This document shows positions 38,069 through 47,857 of a DNA stretch of 64,000 bases, one piece after another. The stretch lies in contig JAIOPP010000029.1 of NCBI GenBank assembly GCA_021413845.1, forward strand, positions 1-64,000, written 5' to 3'. The notes beneath the pieces were generated by a model, which saw only the letters and a program-made list of their open reading frames with translations, searched no databases and was not told the origin of the DNA. The position numbers and the translations under genes were made by a program. Source of the DNA: Planctomycetia bacterium (GTDB lineage: Bacteria > Planctomycetota > Planctomycetia > Pirellulales > PNKZ01). Numbering within the stretch: the stretch's first letter is position 1; each line of letters starts with the position of its first letter.

Positions 38069-41000
38069 CTACGGCGATGTGTGAGTATCGGAGTGCGGAT
38101 CTTGCGCAGAGTCGTGCGATGCGACGGCGACCAACTCGCGAGATTCGCTTTCGTGTTTCGGTTCCGGCTTGCGCGCCGCTGCGCTGCGCGGCTTCTTGAA
38201 GTAGCTCGCTATGCCGCTTGCTCCGGCGACGAGAAAGCGGAGCCGTACGAGATCGAGCAGAAATCGGCCGACGCGCGCGGTTCGAGAGCCGCGAAACCAG
38301 CGATGTTCGGCGATCTTTTCGACGAGCACGAAGAAAACGGGAGTGAGGAAGATGCCGAAGAACGTCACGCCGAGCATCCCGCTCAGCACCGCGACTCCGA
38401 GCGCACGCCGCATCTCGGCGCCGGCACCATGCGCGGCGACCAACGGAATCACCCCGAGGATGAACGCGAACGAAGTCATGATGATCGGGCGCAAACGAAG
38501 GCGGCAAGCGTCGAGAGCCGACTCGTAAAGATCGGCGCCGGCATAATGCTTCGCCTTTGCGAACTCGACGATCAAGATCGCGTTTTTGCAGGCTAAGCCG
38601 ATGAGCACGACGAAGCCGATTTGCGTGAAGATATTGATGTCGAGCTTGGCCCACGCCACGCCGCCGATCGAACTCAGCACGCACATCGGCACCACTAAGA
38701 TGACGGCGAGCGGCAAAGCCCAGCTTTCATACAAAGCGGCCAGCACGAGGAACACGAACACGACAGAAGCGCCGAACACTTGCATGCCGGTGTTCTCGGC
38801 CATCCGTTCGATAAACGTGATCTCGGTCCATTCCGAAGCGATCGAGCCCGGCAGATCGCGGCCGGCCAATTCTTCCAGCGAGGCGATCGCTTGGCCGGTG
38901 CTGAACCCCGTGGCGACGTTGCCGTTGATCGCGGCGGCGGGATACATGTTGTAGCGCGTCAGCACGAGCGGACCGCTGATGAGGCGCACATCGGCCAAGG
39001 TGCCGATCGGAACCATCTGACCGTGCGAGTTGCGCACCTTGAGCCTCCGCACGTCTTCCACTTCGTTGCGATACTTCGTATCGGCCTGCACGATCACTTG
39101 CCACGTGCGCCCGAAGAGATTGAAGTCGTTCACGTAACGGGAACCGAGATAGCCTTGCAGCGAACCGAACAGATCGGCGAGGTTGACTCCTTCGCTCAAG
39201 CATTTTTGTCGATCGACGTCGACGAACAATTGCGGCGAATTTGCATTGAAGACGGTGAACAAACCGGTGAGGCCCGGTGTTTTGTTTCCCGTAGCGATCA
39301 ACTTATCCGTCGCCGCTTGAAGCCGCGCGAGGCCGTTATCGCCCCGATCTTCGACCATCAGCTTGAACCCACCGGCCCGACCGAGACCGGAAACGGCCGG
39401 CGGAGGGAAGACGTTCACCGTAGCGCCGGGGACTTCCGCGGCGTAGCGTTTGCGAAGCGTGGCGAGAATCGAATCGCCCGAGAGCTCCGGAGTGCGGCGG
39501 TCCGCAAAGTCTTTCAAGATGATGAACATCGAGCCGAAATTGGAACCGTACGCGCTCAACAAGAACGAATTGCCCGCCACGGAATTCACGTTCTTCACGC
39601 CGGGCGTTTCCAGAGCGATCCGTTCGATGTTCGCGATCACATCGCGCGTGCGCACCGAGGCGGAAGAATCCGGGAGTTGCACGCTCGCGAGGAGGTACGA
39701 ACCATGCGCACGTAGATGTTCGTTCCGAATTGAAAACCCTTGTTGAAGAGTCGGAAGAACCAGCCGATCGTCACATCGGTCAACCAAGTGAGCGGATCCC
39801 GTTTCGCGCCGCGCGGCCGGAGCAATAGCGCGGCGAGAGCCGGGCTCAGGGTGAGTGAATTGATAGTGGAGATGATCGTCGAGACGGCGATCGTCAGCGC
39901 GAATTGCCGAAAGAACTGCCCGACGATGCCCGACACGAACGCGCAAGGAATGAATACCGCGCTCAGCACCAGCCCGACGGCAAGCACCGGACCGGAGACT
40001 TCCTCCATCGCTTTAATCGCGGCGGCTCGGGGCTTCAGGCCGCGTTCGATATGATGCTCGACCGCTTCGACCACGACGATCGCGTCGTCGACGACGATGC
40101 CGATCGCCAGGACGAGTCCGAACAGCGTGAGATTGTTTAAGCTGAAGCCGGCGACGGCCATCGCGGCGAAGGTGCCGACGATCGCGACCGGCACGGCGAT
40201 GAGCGGAATGATCGCCGGACGCCAACCTTGAAGAAATACGAGCACGACGAGCGCGACGAGGATGATCGCATCGCGCAGGGCATTGAAGACTTCATTGACC
40301 GACTCGCGAATGAACGGCGTCGTATCGTAGCCGACCGTGTAGTCGACCCCCGGCGGGAAGTCGTGCTTAAGTTCGAGCATCTTCGCTTTGATGCTGTCGG
40401 CGGTTGCCAGAGCATTGGCGTTCGGCAGCTGAAAGATCGCGAGACCGACCGTCGGTTTGCCGTCGAAACGATTGTTGATATCCTCGCTGCGCGCCTTGAG
40501 TTCGACTTTGCCGATGTCGCGGATTCGGACGAGCCGGCCATCGTGCGTAGCGCGCACGATCACGGCCTCGAAGTCTTCGATCGTGCTGAGGCGTCCTTGC
40601 ACTTCGATCGGAACTTGAATGCTCGAAGTGCCATCCACCGGCGGCTGACCGATCTGGCCGGCGGCAAGCTGCGCGTTCTGTTCGCGCAAAGCGCCGATCA
40701 CGTCGGACACGGTCATGCCGCGGCTGGCGAGCTTCTCCGGATCGACCCAGATCCGCATGCTGTAGTCGCGCTGACCGAACACCAGCACCTCGCTGATGCC
40801 CGACAGTCGGGCCAACTCGTCTTTAATGTGCAACACCGCGTAGTTGCTGAGATAAAGCTGGTCGTACTGGCCGTTGGGGGAGTTGAGGCTCACGGTCAGC
40901 AGGATGTCGGGAGCGCGCTTCTTCGTCACGACGCCGGTCTGCCGCACGACGTCGGGCAGCGCAGGGAGCGCCAAGTTCACGCGGTTCTGCACGAGCACTT

Positions 41001-41313
41001 GCGCGAGATTCAAATCGACGCCGGTGTTGAACGTCACGGTCAGCGTGTACGAGCCGTCGTTCGTACTTTGCGACGACATGTACAGCATCCCTTCGACGCC
41101 GTTCACTTGCTGCTCGAGCGGCGAACCGACCGTTTCCGCAACCGTTTGCGCGCTGGCTCCCGGATAGTTGCAGTCGACTTGCACCGTCGGCGGCGCAATC
41201 GAAGGATACTGGGCGATGGAGAGGGTCCAGACCGCGATCGAGCCGGCGATCGTGATGACGATCGAGATTACCGAGGCGAAGATCGGTCGATCGATAAAGA
41301 AACGAGAGATCAT
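38069..41313 (-). pseudogene. RND-family efflux pump, frameshifted with internal deletion
   Basis: The reading frame starting MISRFFIDRPIFASVISIVI codes normally to about 39705 (residue 536, ...TNIYVRM) and then goes out of frame, stopping near 39637. The rest of the transporter continues in another frame from SYLLASVQLPDSS to the normal C-terminus at 38069. Compared with the intact pump downstream, about 35-40 codons are missing at the junction (around 39695-39705), including TM7 and the PTGFIPxQDKG segment. So this is deletion plus frameshift, not a simple slip. With the adaptor and second RND gene it had the MdtABC-like order. A sequencing or assembly error is possible. Confidence 0.75.
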
Positions 41314-41364
41314 GCCATTCGCCTATCGTCGACATGGTCGGCCGATCGCGCGACCGTCGTCGGT

Positions 41365-42585
41365 TTATTCGCCTGCGGGAGTCGCATTCGTTTTTCCCAC
41401 GGCGACTCGCAGCTTCGCTCCGTTATCGGCGGCGCCGGTTTGCGCCGTAGTGCTTGCAGCCGGCTTCGCGAACTGCGGCACGACTTTCGCGCCGGCCTTG
41501 ATCCGTTGCAGGCCGTTGACGACGACGCGGTCGGTCGGCTCGAGGCCGTCTTCGACGACCCGACGACCTTCGGTAAGCCACCCGACATGCACGCGACGGT
41601 AGACGGCTTCATCTTTCTCATTCACCACGTAAACGAAACGCTCGCCTTGGTCGGTGCCGAGCGATTCTTCGGAGATCAACAGCGCCGGTTGCGGATTGCC
41701 GATCGGCACCCGCAGCCGTAAGAAGAGGCCGGCCGAAAGCATTTGACTCGAGTTATCGACGACGGCCCGCACGCGGAGCGTTCCCGTATTCGGATCGACT
41801 TGGTTGTCGATGAAGTTGATTTTGCCGCTGAGCGAAAACTTGTCTTCATCGGCCAGCGCGATCTCGACCGGCAGTTGCGACTCTTGCGTCGATTGCAATT
41901 GGCCCGACGTAATCAAGCGGCGCAGACGGAGAACCGTTCGCTCGTCGAAGTCGAAGTACACGTACATCGGATTGACGGAGACGATCGTCGTCATCGCCGT
42001 CTCATCGGCCCGTACCAAGTTGCCGGGATCGACCATCCGGCGGCTGATGCGACCGGAGATCGGCGAGGTGATTTGCGTGAAGCCGAGATTCAAAGCCGCC
42101 AAACGGTTGTTCGCTTGCGCGGCCGCGAGTGCGCCGGCTGCTTCGGCCCGATCGAACTTGATCTGCTCGAACGTCTCTTCGGGAATCGCGACGCTGTCGA
42201 CGAGTTTCTTGGCGCGATCTTCTTGCAGCTTCAATCTGTCGAGCTTCGCTTGAGCTTGTTCGATGGCGGCTGCCGTACGATCGACTTCCGCGCGATAAGG
42301 ACGGTCGTCGATCTGGAACAAAGGCGCGCCGGCCACGACGTCTTTGCCGTCGGTGAAGAACACTTTTTCCAGAAACCCACTGACACGGGCACGGATCTCG
42401 ACCGTTTGTACGGCAGCGGCCCGACCTGTGAACTCTTCATACTCCGTCACCACTTTTTGAATCGGCCGCTCGACCAGGACCTCGGGCGCTTTCGTTGCTG
42501 CCGCCGGTGGGGCCGCTTTCTTGCAGCCTGTCGTCATTGATGTTGCCAGCAGCAACGCGCCGAAGATCCAGATCGAGGTTCGCAT
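41365..42585 (-). CDS. RND efflux periplasmic adaptor (membrane fusion) lipoprotein
   Basis: The 406-residue protein has a lipoprotein signal (IWIFGALLLATSMTTGC) and the adaptor domain order: beta-barrel/lipoyl part (VQTVEIRARVSGFLEKVFF and GAPLFQIDDRPY), a coiled-coil hairpin (residues about 95-150), then LNLGFTQITSPISGRI and the C-terminal barrel. It links RND pumps to an outer-membrane channel. It is first in the operon, 51 bp before the first RND gene, and divergent from the TetR gene with a palindromic operator between. The start ATG at 42583-42585 gives the normal signal length; an ATG 39 bp upstream is possible. Confidence 0.9.
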   Translation of the reverse strand: MRTSIWIFGALLLATSMTTGCKKAAPPAAATKAPEVLVERPIQKVVTEYEEFTGRAAAVQTVEIRARVSGFLEKVFFTDGKDVVAGAPLFQIDDRPYRAEVDRTAAAIEQAQAKLDRLKLQEDRAKKLVDSVAIPEETFEQIKFDRAEAAGALAAAQANNRLAALNLGFTQITSPISGRISRRMVDPGNLVRADETAMTTIVSVNPMYVYFDFDERTVLRLRRLITSGQLQSTQESQLPVEIALADEDKFSLSGKINFIDNQVDPNTGTLRVRAVVDNSSQMLSAGLFLRLRVPIGNPQPALLISEESLGTDQGERFVYVVNEKDEAVYRRVHVGWLTEGRRVVEDGLEPTDRVVVNGLQRIKAGAKVVPQFAKPAASTTAQTGAADNGAKLRVAVGKTNATPAGE

Positions 42586-42655
42586 GACAGGACGATCCAA
42601 AGTGAAGTCGGAGTGCGTGGACAAACGGGCGGCAGTCTCGTAGAATGGAGGCAGG

Positions 42656-42673
42656 TGACTGACTGGTCAGTCA
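42656..42673. promoter_or_regulatory. Perfect palindromic operator in efflux/TetR divergent region
   Basis: TGACTGACTGGTCAGTCA consists of two perfect 8-bp arms, TGACTGAC and GTCAGTCA, around a 2-bp spacer. It lies between the adaptor gene start (42585) and the TetR start (42879). TetR repressors bind such sites in the divergent promoters they share with efflux genes. No clear -35/-10 boxes were assigned. Confidence 0.75.
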
Positions 42674-42878
42674 TGACGACTTTCATTCTAGGCACCCACC
42701 GTAGCGCTATCAATCTCGATTACTCGTTGTCTGGCAAAATCGTAAGCTGAAGTCTTGTAACCAGAAGGGGTTAGCCGGTTACCCAGGCTGCATTTCCCGT
42801 TCCCTACTAGAATGACAGACAGCATCTCGAAGGGTTCGACATCGAGTTCGCTTTCATTTTCCAAAGGCTGAGGAAGCT

Positions 42879-43538
42879 TTGAGTAGTTCCGGCATCAATC
42901 CGCTGAAAGTTTCGGAGCCGACGACGATTGCCGCCGTGCCCGAGGAATCGAGCCGGCGTGCCGAGCGAAGGCTGGCGATCGTCGAAGCAGCGGCGAAGCA
43001 ATTCGCGGCCCACGGCTACAACGACTGCGACATGGAATGCGTGGCCGTGAAGGCCGGGATCGGTAAGGGGACCCTCTATCTTTATTTTCCGGGCAAGCAG
43101 GAGCTTTTCTTCGCCTGCGTCGACTTGGGAATGAAGCAGATGCAGGCCGCCGTGCGGGCGGCGGCGGAAACGGTTAGCGAGCCGTTTCAAAAGATCGACG
43201 AAGCCATCCGGGCCTATCTTAAATTCTTCGACGAACATCCGGAGCATGTCGAACTGCTGATTCAAGAACGGGCCATCTTCCGCGATCGGGTTCGGCCGAC
43301 CTACTTCGAATATCGAGATGCCAACCGCGGCCCTTGGCGGCAATTGTATGTCGAACTTGCGGCTGCCGGACGTCTGCGAACCGATATCGCGATCGAGCGG
43401 ATCCTCGACACGGTCGGAAGTTTGCTCTACGGTACGATGTTTACCAACCACTTCATCGGCCGAACCATTACGCTCGAAGAGCAACATCAAGCGATCCTCG
43501 CCGTGACTTTGCGCGGAATCTCTCCGGCAGGTCGCTAA
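42879..43538 (+). CDS. TetR-family transcriptional regulator of the adjacent efflux operon
   Basis: The 219-residue protein has the TetR N-terminal DNA-binding domain: ILDAA-like AIVEAAAKQFAAHGY followed by the helix-turn-helix AGIGKGTLYLYFPGKQELFF (residues about 60-80). The rest is an all-helical ligand-binding domain. The start is a TTG at 42879 with AGGAAG at good spacing (the sequence is GAGGAAGCTTTG); no upstream ATG is in frame near it. It should repress the divergent efflux operon through the palindrome at 42656-42673. Confidence 0.88.
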   Translation: MSSSGINPLKVSEPTTIAAVPEESSRRAERRLAIVEAAAKQFAAHGYNDCDMECVAVKAGIGKGTLYLYFPGKQELFFACVDLGMKQMQAAVRAAAETVSEPFQKIDEAIRAYLKFFDEHPEHVELLIQERAIFRDRVRPTYFEYRDANRGPWRQLYVELAAAGRLRTDIAIERILDTVGSLLYGTMFTNHFIGRTITLEEQHQAILAVTLRGISPAGR

Positions 43539-43603
43539 GCGGTGCGATCGTCGAGTCGTGTGCTCCGCAGCGAACGGTTGCGTTGCGTATTGAGGAGTCA
43601 ATC

Positions 43604-44422
43604 GTGCCCCCGAGCGTGCGCTACTTCGTGTTCGATACGGAAAGCGTCGCCGATGGCGCGCTGGTATCGAAGCTTCGTTTTCCCGGCGAAGGATTGACGC
43701 CGAAACAAGCGGTCGATCGCTATCGTGAAGAGCTGATGGCGAAGCACGATAGCGACTTCATTCCGTACACGTTTCAAATGCCGACGGCGGTAGCGGTTGC
43801 GAAAGTGGCGGCGGATTTTCGCCTGATCGACTTAGTCGCGCTCGACGAGCCCCACTATCGCCCTCACGTCCTCACCGAACATTTTTGGCGCGGTTGGGAG
43901 AAATACGGCCGACCGACTCTCGTGAGCTTCAATGGTCGGACGTTCGATGTGCCGTTGATGGAACTAGCCGCGTTTCGTTTCGGGCTGCCTATCCCGACTT
44001 GGTTTGCGCTCCAGTCGAAAAGCTTCGATCAACCGCGCAATCGATTCAATATCGAAGCGCATATCGATCTGCAAGAATTGCTGACCAATTTCGGCACGTC
44101 GCGCTTCACCGGCGGCTTGAACCTCGCTTCCAACTTGCTCGGAAAGCCCGGCAAGATGGACGTGCAAGGAGACATGGTGCAAGACATGTTCGAAGCGGGC
44201 CGCTTGAAAGAGATCAACGACTACTGCCGTTGCGACGTTCTCGATACTTATTTCGTCTTCTTGCGCTCGCGCGTCTTGGTCGGCCAATTGACCCTCGACG
44301 AAGAGCAAGGACTCGTCGCCGAAACGAAAACGTGGCTCCTCAAAAAGACGTCGGACTACCCGATCTACGAGGACTACACGAAGCGCTGGGGAGATTGGAA
44401 GAATCCTTGGCGGGCGTCGTAA
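43604..44422 (+). CDS. Predicted 3'-5' exonuclease, DNA polymerase B-like
   Basis: The 272-residue product matches the PolB-like exonuclease family (DEDD fold): motif I FVFDTESVADG, motif II LVSFNGRTFDVPLM, motif III in YCRCDVLDTYFVFLR. The four acidic residues bind two metal ions for 3'-5' hydrolysis. The GTG at 43604 is chosen because GAGGAG lies 7-12 bases upstream and the conserved domain starts just after; a longer frame from 43334 overlaps the TetR gene. No polymerase gene is nearby, so it may act in repair or RNA/DNA processing. Confidence 0.85.
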   Translation: MPPSVRYFVFDTESVADGALVSKLRFPGEGLTPKQAVDRYREELMAKHDSDFIPYTFQMPTAVAVAKVAADFRLIDLVALDEPHYRPHVLTEHFWRGWEKYGRPTLVSFNGRTFDVPLMELAAFRFGLPIPTWFALQSKSFDQPRNRFNIEAHIDLQELLTNFGTSRFTGGLNLASNLLGKPGKMDVQGDMVQDMFEAGRLKEINDYCRCDVLDTYFVFLRSRVLVGQLTLDEEQGLVAETKTWLLKKTSDYPIYEDYTKRWGDWKNPWRAS

Positions 44423-44496
44423 AAGTAGCGCGCTTTTCGGCGAATTGATCGAGAAATACTTCGTTTTCAGGAAATGATTGCATCGCTCTTGGGTAT

Positions 44497-44512
44497 GTGT
44501 ATATTTGTACAC
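44497..44512 (+). promoter_or_regulatory. Palindrome upstream of XRE-like gene
   Basis: GTGTATATTTGTACAC has 5-bp arms GTGTA and TACAC around 6 bp. It lies 23-38 bp before the GTG start at 44535, an operator-like position consistent with autoregulation by the encoded HTH protein. Confidence 0.4.
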
Positions 44513-44534
44513 TATCCACACTAGGGAGGTGCCT

Positions 44535-45071
44535 GTGCCGAGCGAACGAAACGTGCCGATCGTGGTCGAAAGACGCGGTGTTTTGTCGGAGAATTTGAGC
44601 CGCTGGATGGAGAATGCCAAGCTCTCGCCGCGTGAGGTTGCGGAGCGGACCGGTCTTGAGGAAACGATCGTTTGCGATGTTCTACGAGGGGAGATTCCGC
44701 GCCCCTTGCTCGGGGTTCTCGATCGTTTGGCGCGAGGCCTGAAAGTCGATCGCGATACTTTGCTGTCGACGGCGGTTCCGGCATCGCGACGCTCGTTCGA
44801 CCGACGCACCAACCCGATCGTGGCGGAAGTGATCGCGGCGCATCCGCGCCTGTTCGACGATTGGGCGCCGGCCGATTACGACGAGTTGTATAGCCGCTTC
44901 GGGACCGGCGGCGAGTTGACTTACGTCGGGGTACTGGCTTGTGCCCGAGCGATGAACCGCCGCCGCGAGCTTTGCGCAAAGCTCGCCTTGTTGCTCGAGA
45001 CCGATCATGCGGAAGGAATCGTACGCACGATCGAGCAAGCGTACGAGCTTAACTCCGCGTCGGTTTTTTGA
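44535..45071 (+). CDS. XRE-like helix-turn-helix protein
   Basis: The 178-residue protein has an N-terminal Cro/C1-type helix-turn-helix: KLSPREVAERTGLEETIVCDVLRGE, followed by a helical domain containing FDDWAPADYDELYSRFGTGGEL. The first part should bind DNA; the second is unknown but resembles a recurrent planctomycete extension. The GTG at 44535 follows GGGAGG at good spacing. A palindrome lies just upstream. Its 3' end overlaps the last gene of the phage cluster by 23 bp, convergently. Whether it belongs to the chromosome or is a phage regulator is not clear. Confidence 0.7.
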   Translation: MPSERNVPIVVERRGVLSENLSRWMENAKLSPREVAERTGLEETIVCDVLRGEIPRPLLGVLDRLARGLKVDRDTLLSTAVPASRRSFDRRTNPIVAEVIAAHPRLFDDWAPADYDELYSRFGTGGELTYVGVLACARAMNRRRELCAKLALLLETDHAEGIVRTIEQAYELNSASVF

Positions 45072-45402
45072 ACGTCATGTGATTCGCAAGCCAAGTTCGC
45101 ACGGACTCATACCAGCGATACCAGCGATTCGGCATGGCGATCGACAGCCAGCGGTTCAACGACTTGCGACGACGCTCGCAACCGCAGCCGGGCTTTTCGC
45201 GAACGCGTCCGAGCGTTGCCGTTTTAATGGCCTTGGCCGTGAACTCGCCGAGCTCGAAGAGGGCGGGATGTTTGCATTGAAATCGAATCGCTTGCGGCGG
45301 GTGATGCGAGAAGCAAACGTTCGAGCAGCCCGCGCGCGAGCAACGCAACTTCGGTAGCCCGCGCGCATTGGACTCGCCGGTCGGACGAAAATCACATCTC
45401 AT
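45049..45402 (-). CDS. Small cysteine-rich phage-cluster protein
   Basis: The 117-residue product has Cys motifs LRCSRAGCSNVCFSHH and KPGCGCERR and a basic C-terminus, without a signal peptide. I do not recognise the family. Its ATG overlaps the stop of the previous gene as ATGA (45399-45402), so it is translationally coupled. It is the last gene of the phage cluster and overlaps the convergent HTH gene's end. Confidence 0.65.
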   Translation of the reverse strand: MRCDFRPTGESNARGLPKLRCSRAGCSNVCFSHHPPQAIRFQCKHPALFELGEFTAKAIKTATLGRVREKPGCGCERRRKSLNRWLSIAMPNRWYRWYESVRTWLANHMTFKKPTRS

Positions 45403-46238
45403 GGTAACCCCGTAATTCTCACGCTCGTCGGCGCGCCGCAGGCAGGCGTCGGCGGTTGCGTGTAACCAGCGATCGGAAACAGCGGTAAGTCGTAATCGAA
45501 TTCGTCGCAATCCAATTCGTCGTCTTCGAACTCATGAAAGCCGTAGAGAATCGTGGCGACTGCGATACCGGTAATGGTTCGGCTGAACAAAATAACCACA
45601 ATGCTCACGGCGGCCTTTCGGTCGACCGTCATGTAAAAAGTCGCGCGTATTCGCAGCTGAATCGGACTGCAAGTGTTCGGCTCTACCGACGCAACGCAAT
45701 CGCCGGCCGGCGCGCAACTTCCCGAGGTGTGATCGGGATCATGTTCTTCGTCGAAAACGCAAGCCATCGACTGAACGCAGTGGGCGCCGCACATCCCGCC
45801 GCCGTAGAAGTAGCAACCCTCGTCGGTGCCGCACACATAGGCGCTGCATCGTTCAGGCGAGCAACCCTCGTCGTCGGTGCAACCGTCGGGACAACTTCCC
45901 ACGCAAACATCCAGGCACGATTGCGGCACGCAGTCGAAGGTTTCATGGAGTTCATAACGGCAACCGGTGCCCGGCGGATCTTCATAGAGGAAACAGGGAA
46001 ATTTCGGCGACGTCAGACTGTAGGCATCCCCGATATCGACGCCGGTATGAAACTCTTCGACGGATGGAATCTCGATGGTCGCGTTGAGCTCTTCGCAGCT
46101 GTGACAATAACCGTCGGGCGAAGAAGCCCAGGCGTCGAAAGCCATTTGCAAACTCGACGCCGTCCGATCCGTTTTGCAAGGACACCCTCGACAGTCGGCT
46201 TCGCAACACTTACAGCGCAACGAGAACGGAAACGGCAT
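45399..46238 (-). CDS. Cysteine-rich hypothetical phage-cluster protein
   Basis: The 279-residue protein has 27 cysteines, concentrated in the first 190 residues (LRCKCCEADCRGCPC, SCLDVCVGSCPDGC, GGMCGAHC). After this comes one hydrophobic stretch (AVSIVVILFSRTITGIAVATIL) and an acidic tail. No family recognised; the cysteines could bind metal or form disulfides in a virion surface protein. The ATG at 46236-46238 is the second in-frame one; the first is at 46268. Confidence 0.65.
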   Translation of the reverse strand: MPFPFSLRCKCCEADCRGCPCKTDRTASSLQMAFDAWASSPDGYCHSCEELNATIEIPSVEEFHTGVDIGDAYSLTSPKFPCFLYEDPPGTGCRYELHETFDCVPQSCLDVCVGSCPDGCTDDEGCSPERCSAYVCGTDEGCYFYGGGMCGAHCVQSMACVFDEEHDPDHTSGSCAPAGDCVASVEPNTCSPIQLRIRATFYMTVDRKAAVSIVVILFSRTITGIAVATILYGFHEFEDDELDCDEFDYDLPLFPIAGYTQPPTPACGAPTSVRITGLP

Positions 46239-46298
46239 GATCGTTGTTCCTTGGAAAATCCGTATCACGACGACGCACCCTCATCGCGACATCGGCGA

Positions 46299-46922
46299 TC
46301 ATTCGGCGCAGTCGCCGGCTTGCGTGATCAGCCACTTGCGCGCGTGAATCAGAAATTGCACGACGACGCGCGTTCCGGATTTCAGTTTCTTGCCCGTAGG
46401 CAACAACCAGTCGTAAGCGACGATGTCGAGATCGGTATCGCTAAACGATCCGGTCTCGCTCATCTGCCAGACACTCACCGTCGCGCTGCTGTTGGATTCG
46501 ATGTCTTCGTCAAGCAGCCCGATGTGCCATTGGAACGCGTCGATGGGAACATAGCGTCCTGCTCCGGGATGAAAGAAGCAGAGCCGTCGTTCTCCTGCGA
46601 GGTAGGTACAGGCCTGCGCATCGCTGAGCGACTTGGTGCCGCTTTCCAACAAGCTCCACTTGTCTTCTTCCTCTTCAGGCTTGTATCGCAGATGTTTGGC
46701 GCTTTTGTCTTTGTCGAACGATTCGATGTTTTCATCCAGTTCCATCAGCTCCCAGCGGGGCTGTGTCGCGAGCGAGATCTGGATGCCTGCCGGCGAGCGG
46801 TGCGCTTCCAACGGGAAACTCGTAGCGATGCGTCGCAACATCTGCACGGTCTCGACCAGCGCGTTGAACGACTCCGTCGTGACCCGCTCGCCGGGCTGCA
46901 GGCGTCGAATATCGGAAAGCAT
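46299..46922 (-). CDS. Hypothetical phage-cluster protein
   Basis: Family not recognised for this 207-residue soluble protein. The N-terminal 45 residues form a helical segment (LNPGERVTTESFN-like start LQPGERVTTESFNALVETVQ), and the rest is beta-rich with acidic patches. It lies 3 bp after the preceding gene's stop in the same operon. Position after the tail genes suggests a distal tail or host-contact protein, by location only. Confidence 0.6.
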   Translation of the reverse strand: MLSDIRRLQPGERVTTESFNALVETVQMLRRIATSFPLEAHRSPAGIQISLATQPRWELMELDENIESFDKDKSAKHLRYKPEEEEDKWSLLESGTKSLSDAQACTYLAGERRLCFFHPGAGRYVPIDAFQWHIGLLDEDIESNSSATVSVWQMSETGSFSDTDLDIVAYDWLLPTGKKLKSGTRVVVQFLIHARKWLITQAGDCAE

Positions 46923-46925
46923 GGG

Positions 46926-47786
46926 CTACTCGAATTGAAAAAGATCTTGAAAATCCGCTGCTCCGTACGGCGCTCCCCCATCCGCATCTTGAATCGCAAC
47001 CCAGTGTTCCCCCTCGGCCGCTTGTTCTTTATAAAAATAGTTCCAGCCCACCTTGTCGCCGCCTGAGCGTTCTTTGGTTTGCTCGGAGAAGTAGTAGTCA
47101 AGCCGCCAGACGCCTCCTTCTTTGAGCATTTGAAATTCACGGACGGCTTTGACTCCCATGAACAGCACGGTGCCTACCGGTGAGCCGAGAAAGGGGCTCG
47201 CATTCACCTTGCCGCGCAGAGCGCGAATCGCCGACCACGGCGGCGCAGGAACTCGCAGCCAAGAAAGTTGCACGCTCCCCGTCGGAATCAAGACTCCGGG
47301 ATTCACATCATCGGGTACCGGTGGATCGTCTTCGCTCGACCATCGCCACACACGGCCCGGCACATGCTGGTATTCGGCTCCTAGCTCGCTTCGATAGACG
47401 AGATAGGTGCCATTGGGTACGCGCGGAAGGTTCTGCAGGCTGTAGCCTTCGCCATCGAACTGTGTCTTGTAAACGGCCGTAACCTTCGCGCCGCTGCGGT
47501 AAGCGTTCGTATCGGTTTGCAAAGAGAACGCCGTTTGCGTGTCGGGAGAATCGGGATCGAAGGGATCGACCGTGATCTCCGCGACGAGGAGATTCTTGAA
47601 GCCGGGAAAAGGGATCGGTTGCACGAACCGCGATGTGCCGCCGATTTCGCCGTAAGTTCCCAGCAGCATTTGTGCAAATGCCTGCCAATCGGACCAGTCG
47701 ACTCGAAACGAGCGAACGGCAGTAGCGCCTTGTTGCGTGATCGCGATGTGCGGCGAGCCGGCGAGTTCTTCATAGACAACCGTCAT
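46926..47786 (-). CDS. Probable phage tail-associated protein
   Basis: This 286-residue beta-rich protein has no membrane segment or signal. It reads FRVDWSDWQAFAQMLLGTYG near the start and LSWLRVPAPPWSAIRALRG near the middle, with an aromatic-rich C-terminus. It lies right after the tail chaperone pair, where siphophages usually have a tape-measure gene; its length and composition are not those of a tape measure (no long helical or coiled region). A distal tail role is a guess. Confidence 0.6.
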   Translation of the reverse strand: MTVVYEELAGSPHIAITQQGATAVRSFRVDWSDWQAFAQMLLGTYGEIGGTSRFVQPIPFPGFKNLLVAEITVDPFDPDSPDTQTAFSLQTDTNAYRSGAKVTAVYKTQFDGEGYSLQNLPRVPNGTYLVYRSELGAEYQHVPGRVWRWSSEDDPPVPDDVNPGVLIPTGSVQLSWLRVPAPPWSAIRALRGKVNASPFLGSPVGTVLFMGVKAVREFQMLKEGGVWRLDYYFSEQTKERSGGDKVGWNYFYKEQAAEGEHWVAIQDADGGAPYGAADFQDLFQFE

Positions 47787-47857
47787 CGACCGTTTCCTAT
47801 TTCGATTAAAAGTGACAAGGACTTCGATCTCGTGCTTTCACCGATTCGGCCTGCGCT

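Noticed and set aside
38069-41313. Programmed frameshift in the RND gene
   Set aside because: The missing 35-40 codons at the junction show a deletion, which frameshifting cannot restore.
45049-45071. Phage attachment site at the cluster's left edge
   Set aside because: The cluster's last gene overlaps a convergent HTH gene; no tRNA or obvious direct repeat was seen, and the right edge lies outside the window.
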